A stretch of DNA of 64,000 nucleotides from Trichinella spiralis (lineage: Eukaryota > Nematoda > Enoplea > Trichinellida > Trichinellidae). Below are positions 38,690 to 50,484 of this stretch, in pieces; within the stretch, counting starts at the first letter, position 1; every line of letters starts with the position of its first letter. The stretch spans positions 5,955,824 to 6,019,823 of the forward strand of contig CM012953.1 in assembly GCA_000181795.3 (NCBI GenBank), given 5' to 3'. The notes beneath the pieces were generated by a model. That model did not search any database and was not told the DNA's origin. It saw only the letters and a list, made by a program, of their open reading frames with translations. The translations under genes were made by a program, and so were the position numbers.

Positions 38690-39764
38690 TTATTCTGAAT
38701 TTATACAATGAAATGTTACTTTGCATAAATTGGGAACAACACCGTGGAAAAAACCAGGAATGCCGTTGATTTTGTAAGCATTCCAAGCCAGGGAAAGTAT
38801 ATTCAATCCTTTGGCATCTGTGTAACCATAATTTGGTAACCGGGGGCTGGAAGCCTGGTGAATAATTAAACTTGTAAATAGAACTTTTTATAAAAGTAAC
38901 ACAAATAAATAATACCATAACTTTATGCCGAATAACATCGAACGGTTGGCTGGCAACACAAGCTGCACTTACTGCTATCATGCCCCACAGGTAAGATTCT
39001 CCAATTATGAATGGTTCCGCACCTCGTGCGCGCCATGGCAAACCATCACAAATATCCCAGGCGGAAAACATCGTCCCACTGAATATGCAACCTCCTAAAA
39101 AAGGCATCATCAATTTCAAGAAACTATATTTTAAAAATTACATTCTCAACACTTTTTTTTCGTACTAATAAATTATACAAAATACCTACCAATAATCGAT
39201 GGAAGTAAACCTCTATAAAGACTAAAAAGTCCTTCAGTTTTCACCATTTTCGTAATAACATCTGCCGTATCACGATAAAACTGTCGTTTCAACGTAGATG
39301 GTTGAACAAGAAGGCGAGTTTTCACCACATCCAACGGATGTGTTATCAATGTGGCTATTGTATTTCCAATACACCCAAATGTGAACAACTGTCCCGCTCT
39401 TGTACCATTAGGCTTTTCAACAGGTTTCATATTTCTGAATAATAAAGAAATAACAAAAATCGCAAATAAAAAAGAAAAATGCATACTTAGTAAAATGATT
39501 AAAAATGGTGCACTGGATGGCGACGTGAGGAACGATTCTTGCCACTGAAATGGGCAAAGCTTTCACAAATCCACTGGCGCCTTCTTGTTTGTATATCCAA
39601 TAAGCGCCTTTGAAAATACCCATCCTGCCACCGGGCATGCCAGATTCAGTTTGTATTTTCAAAACTGAAAACGGATGTGCAATTGTTCGCCCAATGCCAG
39701 CCGCGGTACCGAAGAGAAAAAAATTCGTCGCTGGTCCAAAATTTCGATTTGCCGTTTCTCGCAT
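38690..39764 (-). CDS. Mitochondrial carrier (SLC25 family)
   Basis: Transporter of the inner mitochondrial membrane. Three repeats carry the family signature PX[DE]XX[KR] with expected variation: HPFSVLKIQTESG, HPLDVVKTRLLV and QPFDVIRHKVM, each followed by a matrix-helix segment (KQEGASGFVKALP, KTEGLFSLYRGLLP, INGIPGFFHGVVP). About four exons; the start is ATG 39764-39762 and the stop is at 38690-38692. The first repeat has Ser in place of the acidic residue. The substrate cannot be read from the sequence; the closest resemblance I can recall is to the SLC25A42/A43/A16 group. An acceptor-like TTGTAG lies two bases upstream of the ATG, so a 5' intron or trans-splicing is possible. Confidence 0.85.
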
Positions 39765-40069
39765 GTCTACAATTCAAGTCAAATACATCAAATTTAACAA
39801 ATATATGATTTTCTTCTATATAAAAATCATCTAATGATTGCAATACAATAATACAGTAAACGATATTTAAGTTCAACTTTGAAATAATAAATTAGAAAAA
39901 AAATATATAATATTTTAATGGTGACACAATTCATATAATTAATAAACTATGTAGAAAACTGTACTTCCTAGAAATCAAGCAGCATGTTTTCAAAAGTCAT
40001 AAGGTTACCATAGAAACCGTGAAGAACGATATCACAGCAAACGCTGGACAAGGTGCAAATCAACGATCA

Positions 40070-43000
40070 ATGTATCGTTCACGAAGTGTTGAAAAAGCTG
40101 AACCGCGCAAAAGTGCTACTGTAAATGAGAAGAACAACGCAAATTTACTGAATCAGAAAAAGTAACTATTGTATAATGAGTTGGTTGAAATAATTTTCCT
40201 CCCTTCTTTATAGACAAAAGCATCACCGTTTGCATGAAGTGGAGAAAACTATCCAAATCAAAACTGCCCAAAATGATTCCACTTTCCTTAACAGTTACAA
40301 CAGAAAAAAGAGCAAATCAAACGTAAGTTGTATTGATCACAAGTTACACAGTGTTGTGCTTAAAATGTCGATTCAGGTGGAAAATTATTCAAATGCAAAA
40401 ATGCCATCCAACAAGCGAAAAGAGCACACCATCGACACTGTATGAAATACCTTTTTCCTGTTTAGAGGTAACTTTTATTATTAATATTATTAATTTTGTA
40501 TTCAATTACCAGGATGATAAATCAAAAGATGCTGAAATGAACAAAATACCAAGTGAAATAAATGAGGACAAAAGAAGAAATAAAGAGCAAAAATTTCATC
40601 AAAATATCCTGACATCATGGGAGAAAAATAAACAAGTTACCAAATCAAAAAGTCATGAATCTTCAAAAAAACTAAATAAGGTACATGAGTTGTTTCATAA
40701 TTTTTCGATGGCATGAATAATTTGTCTTTGACGTGAAATTCTGCAAGTGAAGTGAATTGCTTCTTTTCAGACAAATAAAATTGCAATTGAAAAACAAATG
40801 GAAAATGAGGAAAAGCTTGTCATTTTTGAAAAGGGGAACAATAATTTGCAATCGACAAATTTTCAACCACCAGTAGAGGATGAAGAGGAAAATTTTGAAG
40901 ACGACTTTGAAGAATACGAAGAAGACTTTGAAGAATATAAATCGGATACGGATGAAGAAAAGCAAAGCAGTTGTGGAATTGTTGAGCAAAACGAGGATAC
41001 TTTTGCCAGTTCTTCAGCGGCTCAGTCAGCAAAAACAACTGAAACTGATGTAAGTGACATGTCGTCAAAGAAATTCAGAGATATTTTAATTCTGTTTGCA
41101 GAGTTCACGCGTGAATGGTGTAATTGATTCTGGAAAGCGCCCCTCGATGGAAAAAGTGATAACCATTCCAAATCTACCAGATCCAGTGGGAATAGATTTC
41201 AGTCGCGCATCACTGGGCGAAAATCACTGGGAAGTTTATCAAGAGCTGTTGAATCGGTTTGAAGATTTGAAACCGCTAATCGAATTGGAAGCAGCAACAT
41301 ACAACATGATCGACATCCCTCCGTTGAGCGATTACGATCTGTTTTTAAGACGTGCAGGAAGAAGTGGAATTTTGCAAGTAGCGTGACAAAAGATTCAAAC
41401 AAAATATTATTAACAATAATAATAATTGCATTTTGAAGAAAGCGACTCAAACGAAAGATGACAACGTGGACCGTGAGATTGAAGTCATTCAGTCAATAGT
41501 AAAAGATAAACAAACTCAACATCCTGCAGAAAATAATTTTACATGCACAGGTAAATTCGCTAAGAAATGAAATATTCACGCGAAACTTACTTATCGCTTG
41601 ACTTTTAAAAAAATGTCAATTTTCAGAATATGAACTACAGTATATCAAAAATATAATCATGCACTATGCGCATTTTTTGAACGGTAGAATGAATTTTGCA
41701 AAAGAAATTTAGTTGAAAATCAATCCTGTTATTTTTTTGTAAAATAATTTATTAAATTAATATTAATTAATTATAAATTTTAATTCAATTTAATATATTT
41801 TACGATTTAATATTTCATTGAGAGGAAGGAATGTTGCAGTTGAATTGTATGACTTTTTAAATATCTTCTAAAATATACTTTAGAAATTAATTGAAAATAT
41901 TATGGCAGGATGGTTTTGATAACTGAACTTCAAAATATGTACTTTTCAAGGTTTTAGGTTGCGAAACAGATGATAATAATTTTATGGAGGATATGGATTT
42001 TTCCGAGTTGATAAAAAGAAACGATTTCGTTACTAATGCTGGCACTGCTTTGTTGCGAATTATTGAACTGAACAATAATCAAAATCCGCTCCTGCTCCAA
42101 TCTGCAGATGACAGTTTTAGTACAGGGAAAGCTTCATTCAATCTTGGATTGATTAGCCAAGGTGATTCATTTGATTTATTCCACCTGTTGTGTAAAAAAA
42201 GATGCGGAATAATTTCAACATGAAAAATAGTGATATTCTTTTCATTAGCATAATAATATTCTGTTAATTAATGTATGTAATAATTTTATAATTTGAATGG
42301 AATATTTTATAGAATGTCACGTCACTGCAGCTTGTTTTGATAAAAATGAAAGCTTCAATCGATTCGTGATATCATGTTTGATCAAAAAGTCGCCTCTGAA
42401 GCAGCTTCAAGATTGTGGAATTTCTGCTGTATGGAAATGCACTTGTTTCACTAAGCCTGAAAAGTTTGATTTTAAAAGACTATTTTTCCCATTCATCGCA
42501 TTTCTTTCCCTTTATCCACATTACGAACTGCTTTCAGATTACTGTTTAGCAACTGTGAAGCCAGTTGTTGTTGTTTTTTCACTGGACCATCAACAAGCAT
42601 TGTTTTTGCCGGATTGGTAAACAGTTTTGGTGAAATTATGAAAAATAAAAATGTCCATTTGATTATCATCACTGCTTTAGAAAGATGGTTCCGTAGTTGC
42701 ATGGGATTTATTCGAATCTGATTACTGGCATGATACTATACCGTGGAAAGAGGGTGAAGTAGAAATGAAAAAGCCTACTTATGATACTGGTATGGCAATC
42801 AAGAATGAATGATGATTGTGCACGAATTTATTAATTAATTATACGACTTGCAATTTAGCTCATTATTGCTGCAAGCAGGTAATCGAAAGCGGAACAGTAT
42901 TATCTTTGACAATTATTGGTGGATTTGAGTAAATTGATTTTGCAGTTATTATTATGTATTAGTACATTTTGTAAAATGAGATTATTTTAGAAATTCGAAA

Positions 43001-44064
43001 GAAGATTTGGAGGAATTTTCGTTTCAGTTGGCCAGCTTGCACCACTGTGTGGGAGTGTACTTGTGGTCAGTGATTCTCCGCCGAGGACGAAAAATCACTT
43101 CCGGTATTGGATCCTGCATGGATTTGGGTCTAGGTCCAGGCGGCTGCGTCATTCTCACACCTGCCAGGCGGATCTGCACAACACCGGCCCTGTGCTTACT
43201 TTTCACAAGTGACCATTTTGGTCGATTTACATTAGCCGGCAGTGATGGCCACTTGATCGACGTTCCACTTTTTGCGGATACAACAAAAATCACTACTTAC
43301 AGGCTTACTTATGGTAATAATTTGAAAACAAACAGCACTAATACACTCATTTATTTGTATGTAGACAAATCTGTTTGTTATTTTCAGAAAAATGTAAAAT
43401 TTTGTGTCTCGATTTGTCTCCATTTGATTCGAATATATTTTTGGTAAGATTTGAAAAATTGAAAAATGTTGAAACATGCGAATTTATTTTCCAAAGGCCG
43501 GTTCCGCGTTTGGAACAATTCACATATACAGCCGACGTTCCAGACAATCTTTGGTAAGCATCCAAGCAATGGACGAAAACGGACGTCGACCTGCGACATT
43601 TGTCCAGTGGTCACCGAAGAATCCGTTGATTTTTTACAGTATCCACGCCCACAGTTCATTGGTGATTTGGAAAAAATTGAATGACCAGCAACGGTGGAAT
43701 TCCGTTTCCATCAATTTACGGGATCGGTAAAGAAAGGGTTGTTGAATGAAAATTTTCTCAACATCGTTTGATATATCTAGTGTTTGCACATTTTCAATCA
43801 CTGCTCGAGTTGTACAAGTTGAGGAGAAAATTCCGAAGAAGAATGAAGTTTATGCGGTGTGTGGTGGAATTTTTCAGTTGCTGAATGTAAATTTTATTTA
43901 AAAAAAGTTCTTTAAATTTTCAGTTGATCGGTTTTGCCAGTGGAACATCAGAACTTCATCGAATTGAAGAAGAATCACCGCCGCATGCATCAGGAGAAAA
44001 TGTTGAAAATTCACTGGAAAGTTATTACTGTGAAAAAGGAGAATATTCACTCACTTTTGCATGA
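40070..44064 (+). CDS. DYNC2I1: WDR60 / dynein-2 intermediate chain 1
   Basis: Intermediate chain of the cytoplasmic dynein-2 motor that drives retrograde transport in cilia. A lysine-rich, low-complexity N-terminus (40.07-40.7 kb) is followed by an acidic stretch (FEDDFEEYEEDFEEY, 40.9 kb). Then comes the diagnostic central block: MIDIPPLSDYDLFLRRAGRSG at 41.3 kb and, across an intron, TQTKDDNVDREIEVIQ. The C-terminal WD-repeat region starts near 42.3 kb and includes SVVAWDLFESDYWHD, FSFQLASLHHCVGVYLWSV, MDLGLGPGGCVIL, ATFVQWSPKNPLIFY and SSLVIWKKL. The stop is at 44062-44064. The start is uncertain: the first in-frame ATG of the opening exon is 40070, but the frame is open further upstream, so an earlier exon may exist. 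About a dozen exons. Confidence 0.85.
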
Positions 44065-44241
44065 CATGCATATATATATTTCACTTACACCTCTTCTTGC
44101 CTGTACAAATATTTTACAGTAAAACTTTCGTTTACGCTAAAATAATCGTAATGTTAATTATTTATTTAAATTTAAAACTGAAACTACTGAGAATCAAAGT
44201 AATAAGTAAAGTTCTTTTTCTCTTGATACAAAACAAAAAGT

Positions 44242-46331
44242 TCAAAATTCCATCTGCGACTGCTCGCGCTGTGGAACATCTTCCTTCGGTAAGCTGTTGA
44301 CAAATCGCTCGAATACTTGCACATACTGTTTCAGCGTAGTGCGATTGTAATCTGAATAAAATTTTCAAATCGAGCAAATGATCATATTACAATTATTACA
44401 TAATGGTTTATCATGGTTTCTTTACCCAGTGGTTTCCTGTTTTTCTTTTCATTGTCGATGTTGTTTTCTTCACCAGCATCATTTTCAGACAACTCTTTCA
44501 GCAAATCACTAGAATATTAAAAAATAATTCAAAATTGTCAGCAACAAAAAAAAGGAATAAAATAGCCCAATTGTACTCTATTGCCGGCACGGAAGTCGGG
44601 TCGAACTCGTCAACTTTTTCCAAATCAATCGGTACGCAGACCTTTCCTGTAAAATAATGAAAAAAAAATATTTTCATAAAATTGCATATTAAAACAAACA
44701 AGCAATCTTAAAAGATTGTGATCAAATTTTCAAAGTTCGACGGAGAAAGAAAATCAACTCACCGGTCTTGGGATGAATGCAAAATGGACTTTTCAAAAGA
44801 TGGTTGATTCCTTTGGAGACATTCATATCCAAGCGTGGATAAATGTATTGAAGCAAAATCTCGCTAACGGCAAATCGACAATTATCAGGAATCTAAATCA
44901 GAATAGCAAAATTACCATAAAAGTAGTAGTGTCAGTTGTTGTTCAAAAAATTTTACATGCGGTTTAGAAAGGGCCATTTTTATTGCTTGCCAACGTTCTT
45001 CAGCAGTGTCGACTTTTTCGAAAATACTCTCCAAGGCGTCGGCAATAGCTGAAAAGTTTGAATTGAATTGAAATATTATTCATCATCAAATTCACAGAAT
45101 CAAAAATGAATAAATCATATCAAAATAAAGTGAAATAGTTGATTTGTTGATATTATTGAATTTACTTTTATCAGGAATTAATTTTAGCATAGCTTCCCAG
45201 CTTTCCTGCGAATCCAGCCAACTGTATTCTTTCAGGAGAACGGGGAAAATGTTACTGGCAACAACCAAACCCCTTTGAATAACCGGATGCAGAACACTTT
45301 CATCATTGAGAAACACTTTTTTCTTCTGCCCTTCACCACCCTGAATTGAAAAAAAAACAAAAATGAAACATTAAAAATTTACACCAACAATCGTTTAAGA
45401 TACCATAACCACCGAGATATATTCCGCCACTGCCGACCTTTCTTCATTGTTCATATTCCGAGCTTCCTTATCGGCAACCCAACAATGCACGCCTCTTCTC
45501 CCCGAATAAACCCAAAGACGATGTTCAAATCCAAAATCATCTAAAATTTAATTTAAAAAAGCACAATACATTTCAAAATTTAAAAAAAAGCAAAGAAAAT
45601 GCCCACCCAACAATATCGGATCAATCACTTTGATCGCAGCCACAATAAAGTGCCAGCAAATTTTACAAATGCTTCCACCTCTGAAAATAATTAAATTACA
45701 TTAAAAATACTATTTTTTCATAAATAAAACAAACTTGCAACATTCTCGAATTTCATCATAGTCAGATAGATCAATGTCAAAAACCATCTCTTTCTCAACA
45801 GGCAAAAACGTCTCTGAATTCTGCTTGCACTTCGGCTAAAAATGGGATCATGTTCTTGATCGATCAGTACAACGATACAATGCATAATAAATTTAAATAT
45901 GCTAAAGTCAACTCTTGAAAAGCAATGTTTACTTCAACATTGTAAACAGCGCCAATGTCAATTTTTTCAGGTACAGATGATATCACCTCTTTCTCAAAGT
46001 AGGATCCATTATCGAAACTTTTATAACGAAGATAGATGCTACCTTTCAAAATAAAAGCAAATTCTCTTCTTCTGAAATAATCATCAGATCCTGAAATGAA
46101 ATGAAATTCAACTAAACAAGCTTGCTAATACAAGAATAGAAGAAATTTCATCAATCTAATTAATTAATTAATTTTAAGCAAACAAAAAATGTCCCTATGG
46201 TAGAGAAACTCACCGTATCGCAACCATTTGATGTACGGCTTAAATGGGAACAATTTTCTATAATACAATGGAAGCATTCCATGTAGATATGATTCTTCAA
46301 ATTCTTCTGCAGCCTTCTCTGTCGACATCAT
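44242..46331 (-). CDS. PRIM1: DNA primase small (catalytic) subunit
   Basis: Catalytic subunit of the polymerase-alpha primase that makes RNA primers in the nucleus. It starts at ATG 46331 ([11 protein letters not shown]) and ends at 44242. Blocks in order are [49 protein letters not shown], the catalytic [15 protein letters not shown] with paired aspartates, the zinc-ligand [71 protein letters not shown] and [15 protein letters not shown], then an acidic C-terminal part. About ten short exons. All catalytic landmarks appear intact. Its 3' end lies 177 bp from the convergent WDR60 gene; a RacGAP gene ends 340 bp upstream on the same strand. Confidence 0.93.
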
Positions 46332-46671
46332 CGAGAAACAAATCTATATATATATGCTTAATTTCATTAACAAATGATATTCGAATGAAACTATTATCCA
46401 AAACAAAATATACATATACACGTATAACATGTATATTTGCAGAATAGACTACATGTGAATAAAAAAGAACTGATCGCATTTATTGGCACCGACTAAAACA
46501 ACTCTCATCACCTGAAACAGATTTAAAATTGTCCAAATCAAAGAGGTAAAACTAAAAGAATGGAATAGATATTATTCCAATTAAAAAACTATGAATAATC
46601 AGAACGGATGTGCTGCTTTCTTTTTGATCAAATTTCAAATAAAAGACAAACAAACACCGGAATTAGCACAA
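46332..46671. other. Short spacer between RacGAP copy A and primase
   Basis: This 340-bp AT-rich gap separates two genes in the same direction (RacGAP A upstream, PRIM1 downstream). It is small enough for an operon, but no defining signal is seen. Confidence 0.4.
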
Positions 46672-49520
46672 TTAACGCCATGGTGGAAGGAAATAACCTT
46701 TCGTGGTCTGCTTCACTTGAATATCATTACTGAAAGAGAAAATTGTTAATAACTGAATATTAAAAATTTTCTTTTTCAAATTTTCTCTACCCGTCAACAA
46801 CATTTGTTGCAGTAATGATTCTTGGATTCGCAGGTGCGATTGTAGTGGCTAAAAGTGAAATATGAACTTAACATACAAAAAGAATTGAAATCAATCACTA
46901 AAATGATGAAACAATTACTCCTGGCAGCTGCTATTCGCTCTTGTTCAGTGACAGGCAAATACTGTTTCCAATATTGCTGCGGTAATGAAAGCAAAAGCTG
47001 CATCACCTGCAATGAATGAAACAAAAAGTATATTTTTTAAATAAATAAAAGTAAAACAAAAAAAAGAAATTAAAATACCAATTCACTCTTCGAACTGTCG
47101 TCAATCATCTGCGTCACGTTTTGTGCCTGCTGATCAGAAAACCCAAGAACAGTAGGACCGAAAATTTTCGCCAAATTTGTTTTGGGCATTTTATTGAACG
47201 CGCTCGCACCGGCAACTCTAAATTCCACATTAAATGCTAATCAAACGGTGATAAATTGGCAATAAATTGAGAAAAAGAAAAAAATACCTCTGCAAATGCA
47301 TGACAAGAAAGCAGAGAGTATCACGATTTGGGTATGGTAGCTCCTTGATAGCTTGATGGACGTGATCCATTTTCTTCAGCTCATCAACCTCCATCGCTGC
47401 GCTGATGAAATCCTGTCTCGAAGTGAGTGGTATGAGCGGTTCCTTGAGCTGTTGGAAGAACTTCTTCAAGCAACCGGTCAACACGTTGATGTCATCAATT
47501 ATTTTCTGAAACAGAAAATTTAAATTTAGTGAATAGCTGTGAAACAACAACAAATAGCTGATTTGGATGAAATGGATTTTGTAAATGAATGATTACCAAA
47601 TTTGGAACACCTTTTCCACCGAGAAATTTTGCCAGCAAATCCAAAATGTGTGTTTCGGTGCTTGAAAGAGAAATGTGTAAAACTGGACAGAAGAAAATAC
47701 GCACAACAATGCAACAACGTACCCTGGAACACGATACAGACCGACCACATCAACGCCGCGTCGTTCGATTTCATCTATGCAATGAACGACAATATGTGGA
47801 ATGAACGGTGCTTGTGGTGGAACATAGTCACAGAGCTTTCTATAAGCATGTCGGCCCATCGGTGTTCGAGCAACGCAAAGTCCAACTGCACCTATTCGAC
47901 ATTCTTGATGACACTGAGTTTTGCATTCTGAAGCAGCAACAATAGCGATAAAATATTGAAATATTTTCTCTATGCTTCAATTACTGTTGCAACGTAAAAT
48001 CAATTTTCCAAAAGTAACTCTTTTTTCACAAACATCACAATATTCAGGTTTGAGAACTGTTTTTGATGTGAAAAAGTGCGTTCGACTTGGTATTGAATCA
48101 ACTGTAGGTGTGTTCGATGTTACCGCAGTTCTGTAAAATAAAACAATATTTAAAACATTTAATAAATCAAATAATAATAATAATAATAATAATAGTACTT
48201 TGCTAATGTTGGTTGACTTTTCAACAAGACGGGATTCATCACTTGCAATGTTGACATGGGCAAGTTTCGCAGTTCCATTAAATACGGTTCGGAGATGCTC
48301 TTGTTCATCGACTGCCTGTATCCAACGCGCTTCGCCTCAGGAATATTCAAAGTGCTTTTCATCGGACACTTTTCAGATTCCTATCACATCACATAACATA
48401 ACAGCAACATGACGGAAAAAGTATAATTTAAATACAATGAAGCCAATCTCCAGATCATCTTTGGAACGTTTTGGAGAATTGTGCATCTGCAACTCATCAT
48501 CATCGTTGTCAACGGTCATTTCCCTGCCAACGCTTCGACTGCGCTTACGATCCAAATTTTGCGTTCTGAAAATTTTGCCATGAAAATGAGCAAAGAAAAT
48601 CAATCTTCAAGCCACGGTTCACCGAACAACACGACCAGGCTTCTTCTGGTCCAAACTATCATCATCCGTGTGATCATAGTCGATTCCCGTCTCCGACGGG
48701 GCAGATTCCACGCTCCGCTCTTCAACGCTTCAACAGGAAAAAGAAATTATCAATTTCAACGTTGACATTAAATTGCTTCAAATATTTAAAATAAATTTTA
48801 AAAAGTGCACAGGGAATCCTACCTCGATTTTACAGTAAGAAATTCCAATTTTTTACGGCTTTTTTCTGGAATATAACTTCCGTCATCACGCAGCATACGT
48901 CGAACTAATTCAATTTGATCATCCTCAAAGGAAAATAAGACAAACATTAAATACAAACAAACAAACAAACAAACAAATTGTCATCAACTTGCCAGTATTT
49001 GCTTTTCCGAAGCTAAAGCCTGCTTGCTCGCGACAAGGGCCGCTAGCTGTGAACTATAAAAGAAAAGAAAGAAAGAAAATCGTCGGCTTTTTCAACGTGT
49101 GTGAACAAGAATAAATTGCGTTGTAAATTTGATTTTACAACATTTTCAATAGCAGCTAATTTGAAAACGGCTTTTGGATAAAAATCAAGAAAAAATGAAC
49201 ACGATGTTGAAAGTGAAAATTACCGCGCTTCGATCAATTCAGCTTTCAGCTCTTTCACTTTCGTTCTCTGCTTTTCGGCTTCTTGTTCGTATTGTTTGTT
49301 CAATTTGGACAACGATTCATTTTCGTGCTGTATGAAACACCAATGGGATATCACATCTTCGGTAAACTGTGCAAAAAGCACCACATCTTCGAAAAGGAAA
49401 TTTTTATTATAATTCAATCACAAGTACAAGCCAAATCGCTCGCTCACTCTGCTCCAAAAGCTGCAAAAAGTTATTCTTCCCGGTGTTCAGTTCCACGTAA
49501 TATTTGACTATTTTTTCCAT
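46672..49520 (-). CDS. RACGAP1: RacGAP1 / CYK-4 (centralspindlin GAP), tandem copy A
   Basis: Rho-family GTPase activator of the centralspindlin complex, acting at the central spindle in cytokinesis. It starts MEKIVKYYVELNTGKNN at 49520. An N-terminal coiled coil (49.4-48.8 kb; NKQYEQEAEKQRTKVKELK) is followed by a basic, serine-rich linker and the C1 zinc finger (PEYCDVCEKRVTFGKL, then DCKTQCHQECRIGAVGLC). The RhoGAP domain follows: YVPPQAPFIPHIVVHCIDEI, GLYRVPG with the arginine finger at 47733-47731, KFLGGKGVPNL, LTGCLKKFFQQLKEPL, ELPYPNRDTLCFLVMHLQR and FGPTVLGF-type blocks. It ends TTKGYFLPPWR. About fourteen exons. Architecture and length match RacGAP1. A second copy lies 964 bp upstream on the same strand. 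Confidence 0.9.
48170..48194. repeat. AAT microsatellite in a RacGAP A intron
   Basis: About eight AAT units. Confidence 0.8.
48952..48977. repeat. ACAA microsatellite in a RacGAP A intron
   Basis: About six ACAA units. Confidence 0.8.
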
Positions 49521-50484
49521 ATTTCACGGTGTTGAAAAAATCTAGAAACAAATTACTGAAAGAGCAGTTTTCGAAAAGTTAATTAATCGATTTAAAATTT
49601 TCATCAAGTTTCACACCAACGTAGACTATTTTACCGCCAAATATAAAATTGTTTCTGCGTTCAAAATGCAACAAATGTGAAATGGTCGACGAGAGAAAAG
49701 ATAAGACGAAATTTCCTGCCTGCAACACTGCGAAATAGGACAATCTGATAACCTACTTTAATTTTAAAAGTAAAGTAATACAAATTGCTTAATGAAATGC
49801 AGGTAAAACTCATTCAAATTCTGATTGCAGAATTTCAATTTTCATTATTCAATCATTCATTTATTGGTGACAAATAATCTTGCAAATAATCACTCTTAAA
49901 CAACACTTATCTATTGGAATGTATAAATTTTATTTTAAGCAAAATTAAATTTATCTTCCGGCTGTCATTAATGAATAGAAATTCCACATATATAATGCTT
50001 GATAATATTATGAAAAAAAAGTAATTATAATGAGAAAAATATTATTTATTATTATTTTAATAATATTTTTAATTTTAAATAGCAAACTTTATCAAAAAAA
50101 ACAGCATACCATCGTACTGTTTATTCATTGTAAAGAATATTTTCATTTCAAAAAATTTTCAAAATATTCACATAACTTTATTTGAATTTCAAACGGAGAA
50201 TTCACGTCAAATGTAAATTATTAAATAATATTTTCATTACATCCACGCTTCTTGATTTTAATAAAATTTTGCAAAATCACTTAAACCTGCCAGTGCACTT
50301 CAATTTATTGAAACGTTTGAAAATATTAACAATATAAATTAAATAATAAATTTCGTATAACATTACCATAACATACAAAAATGAGTAATGGAGTAAAATC
50401 ATTTTAAAAGTAAACATGTATTCTATAACAATGCCAAGAATATAAATTATGGAAAATTGTGAATTGTGCTTAAAAGTGTACATA
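49521..50484. other. Spacer between the two RacGAP copies
   Basis: About 960 bp of very AT-rich DNA. I see no coding remnant. It must contain the copy A promoter unless both copies share one transcript. Confidence 0.45.

Noticed and set aside
46550-46740. Plus-strand frame between PRIM1 and RacGAP copy A
   Set aside because: The minus strand here is the last coding exon of RacGAP copy A, matched by the same ending (PPWR) in copy B.
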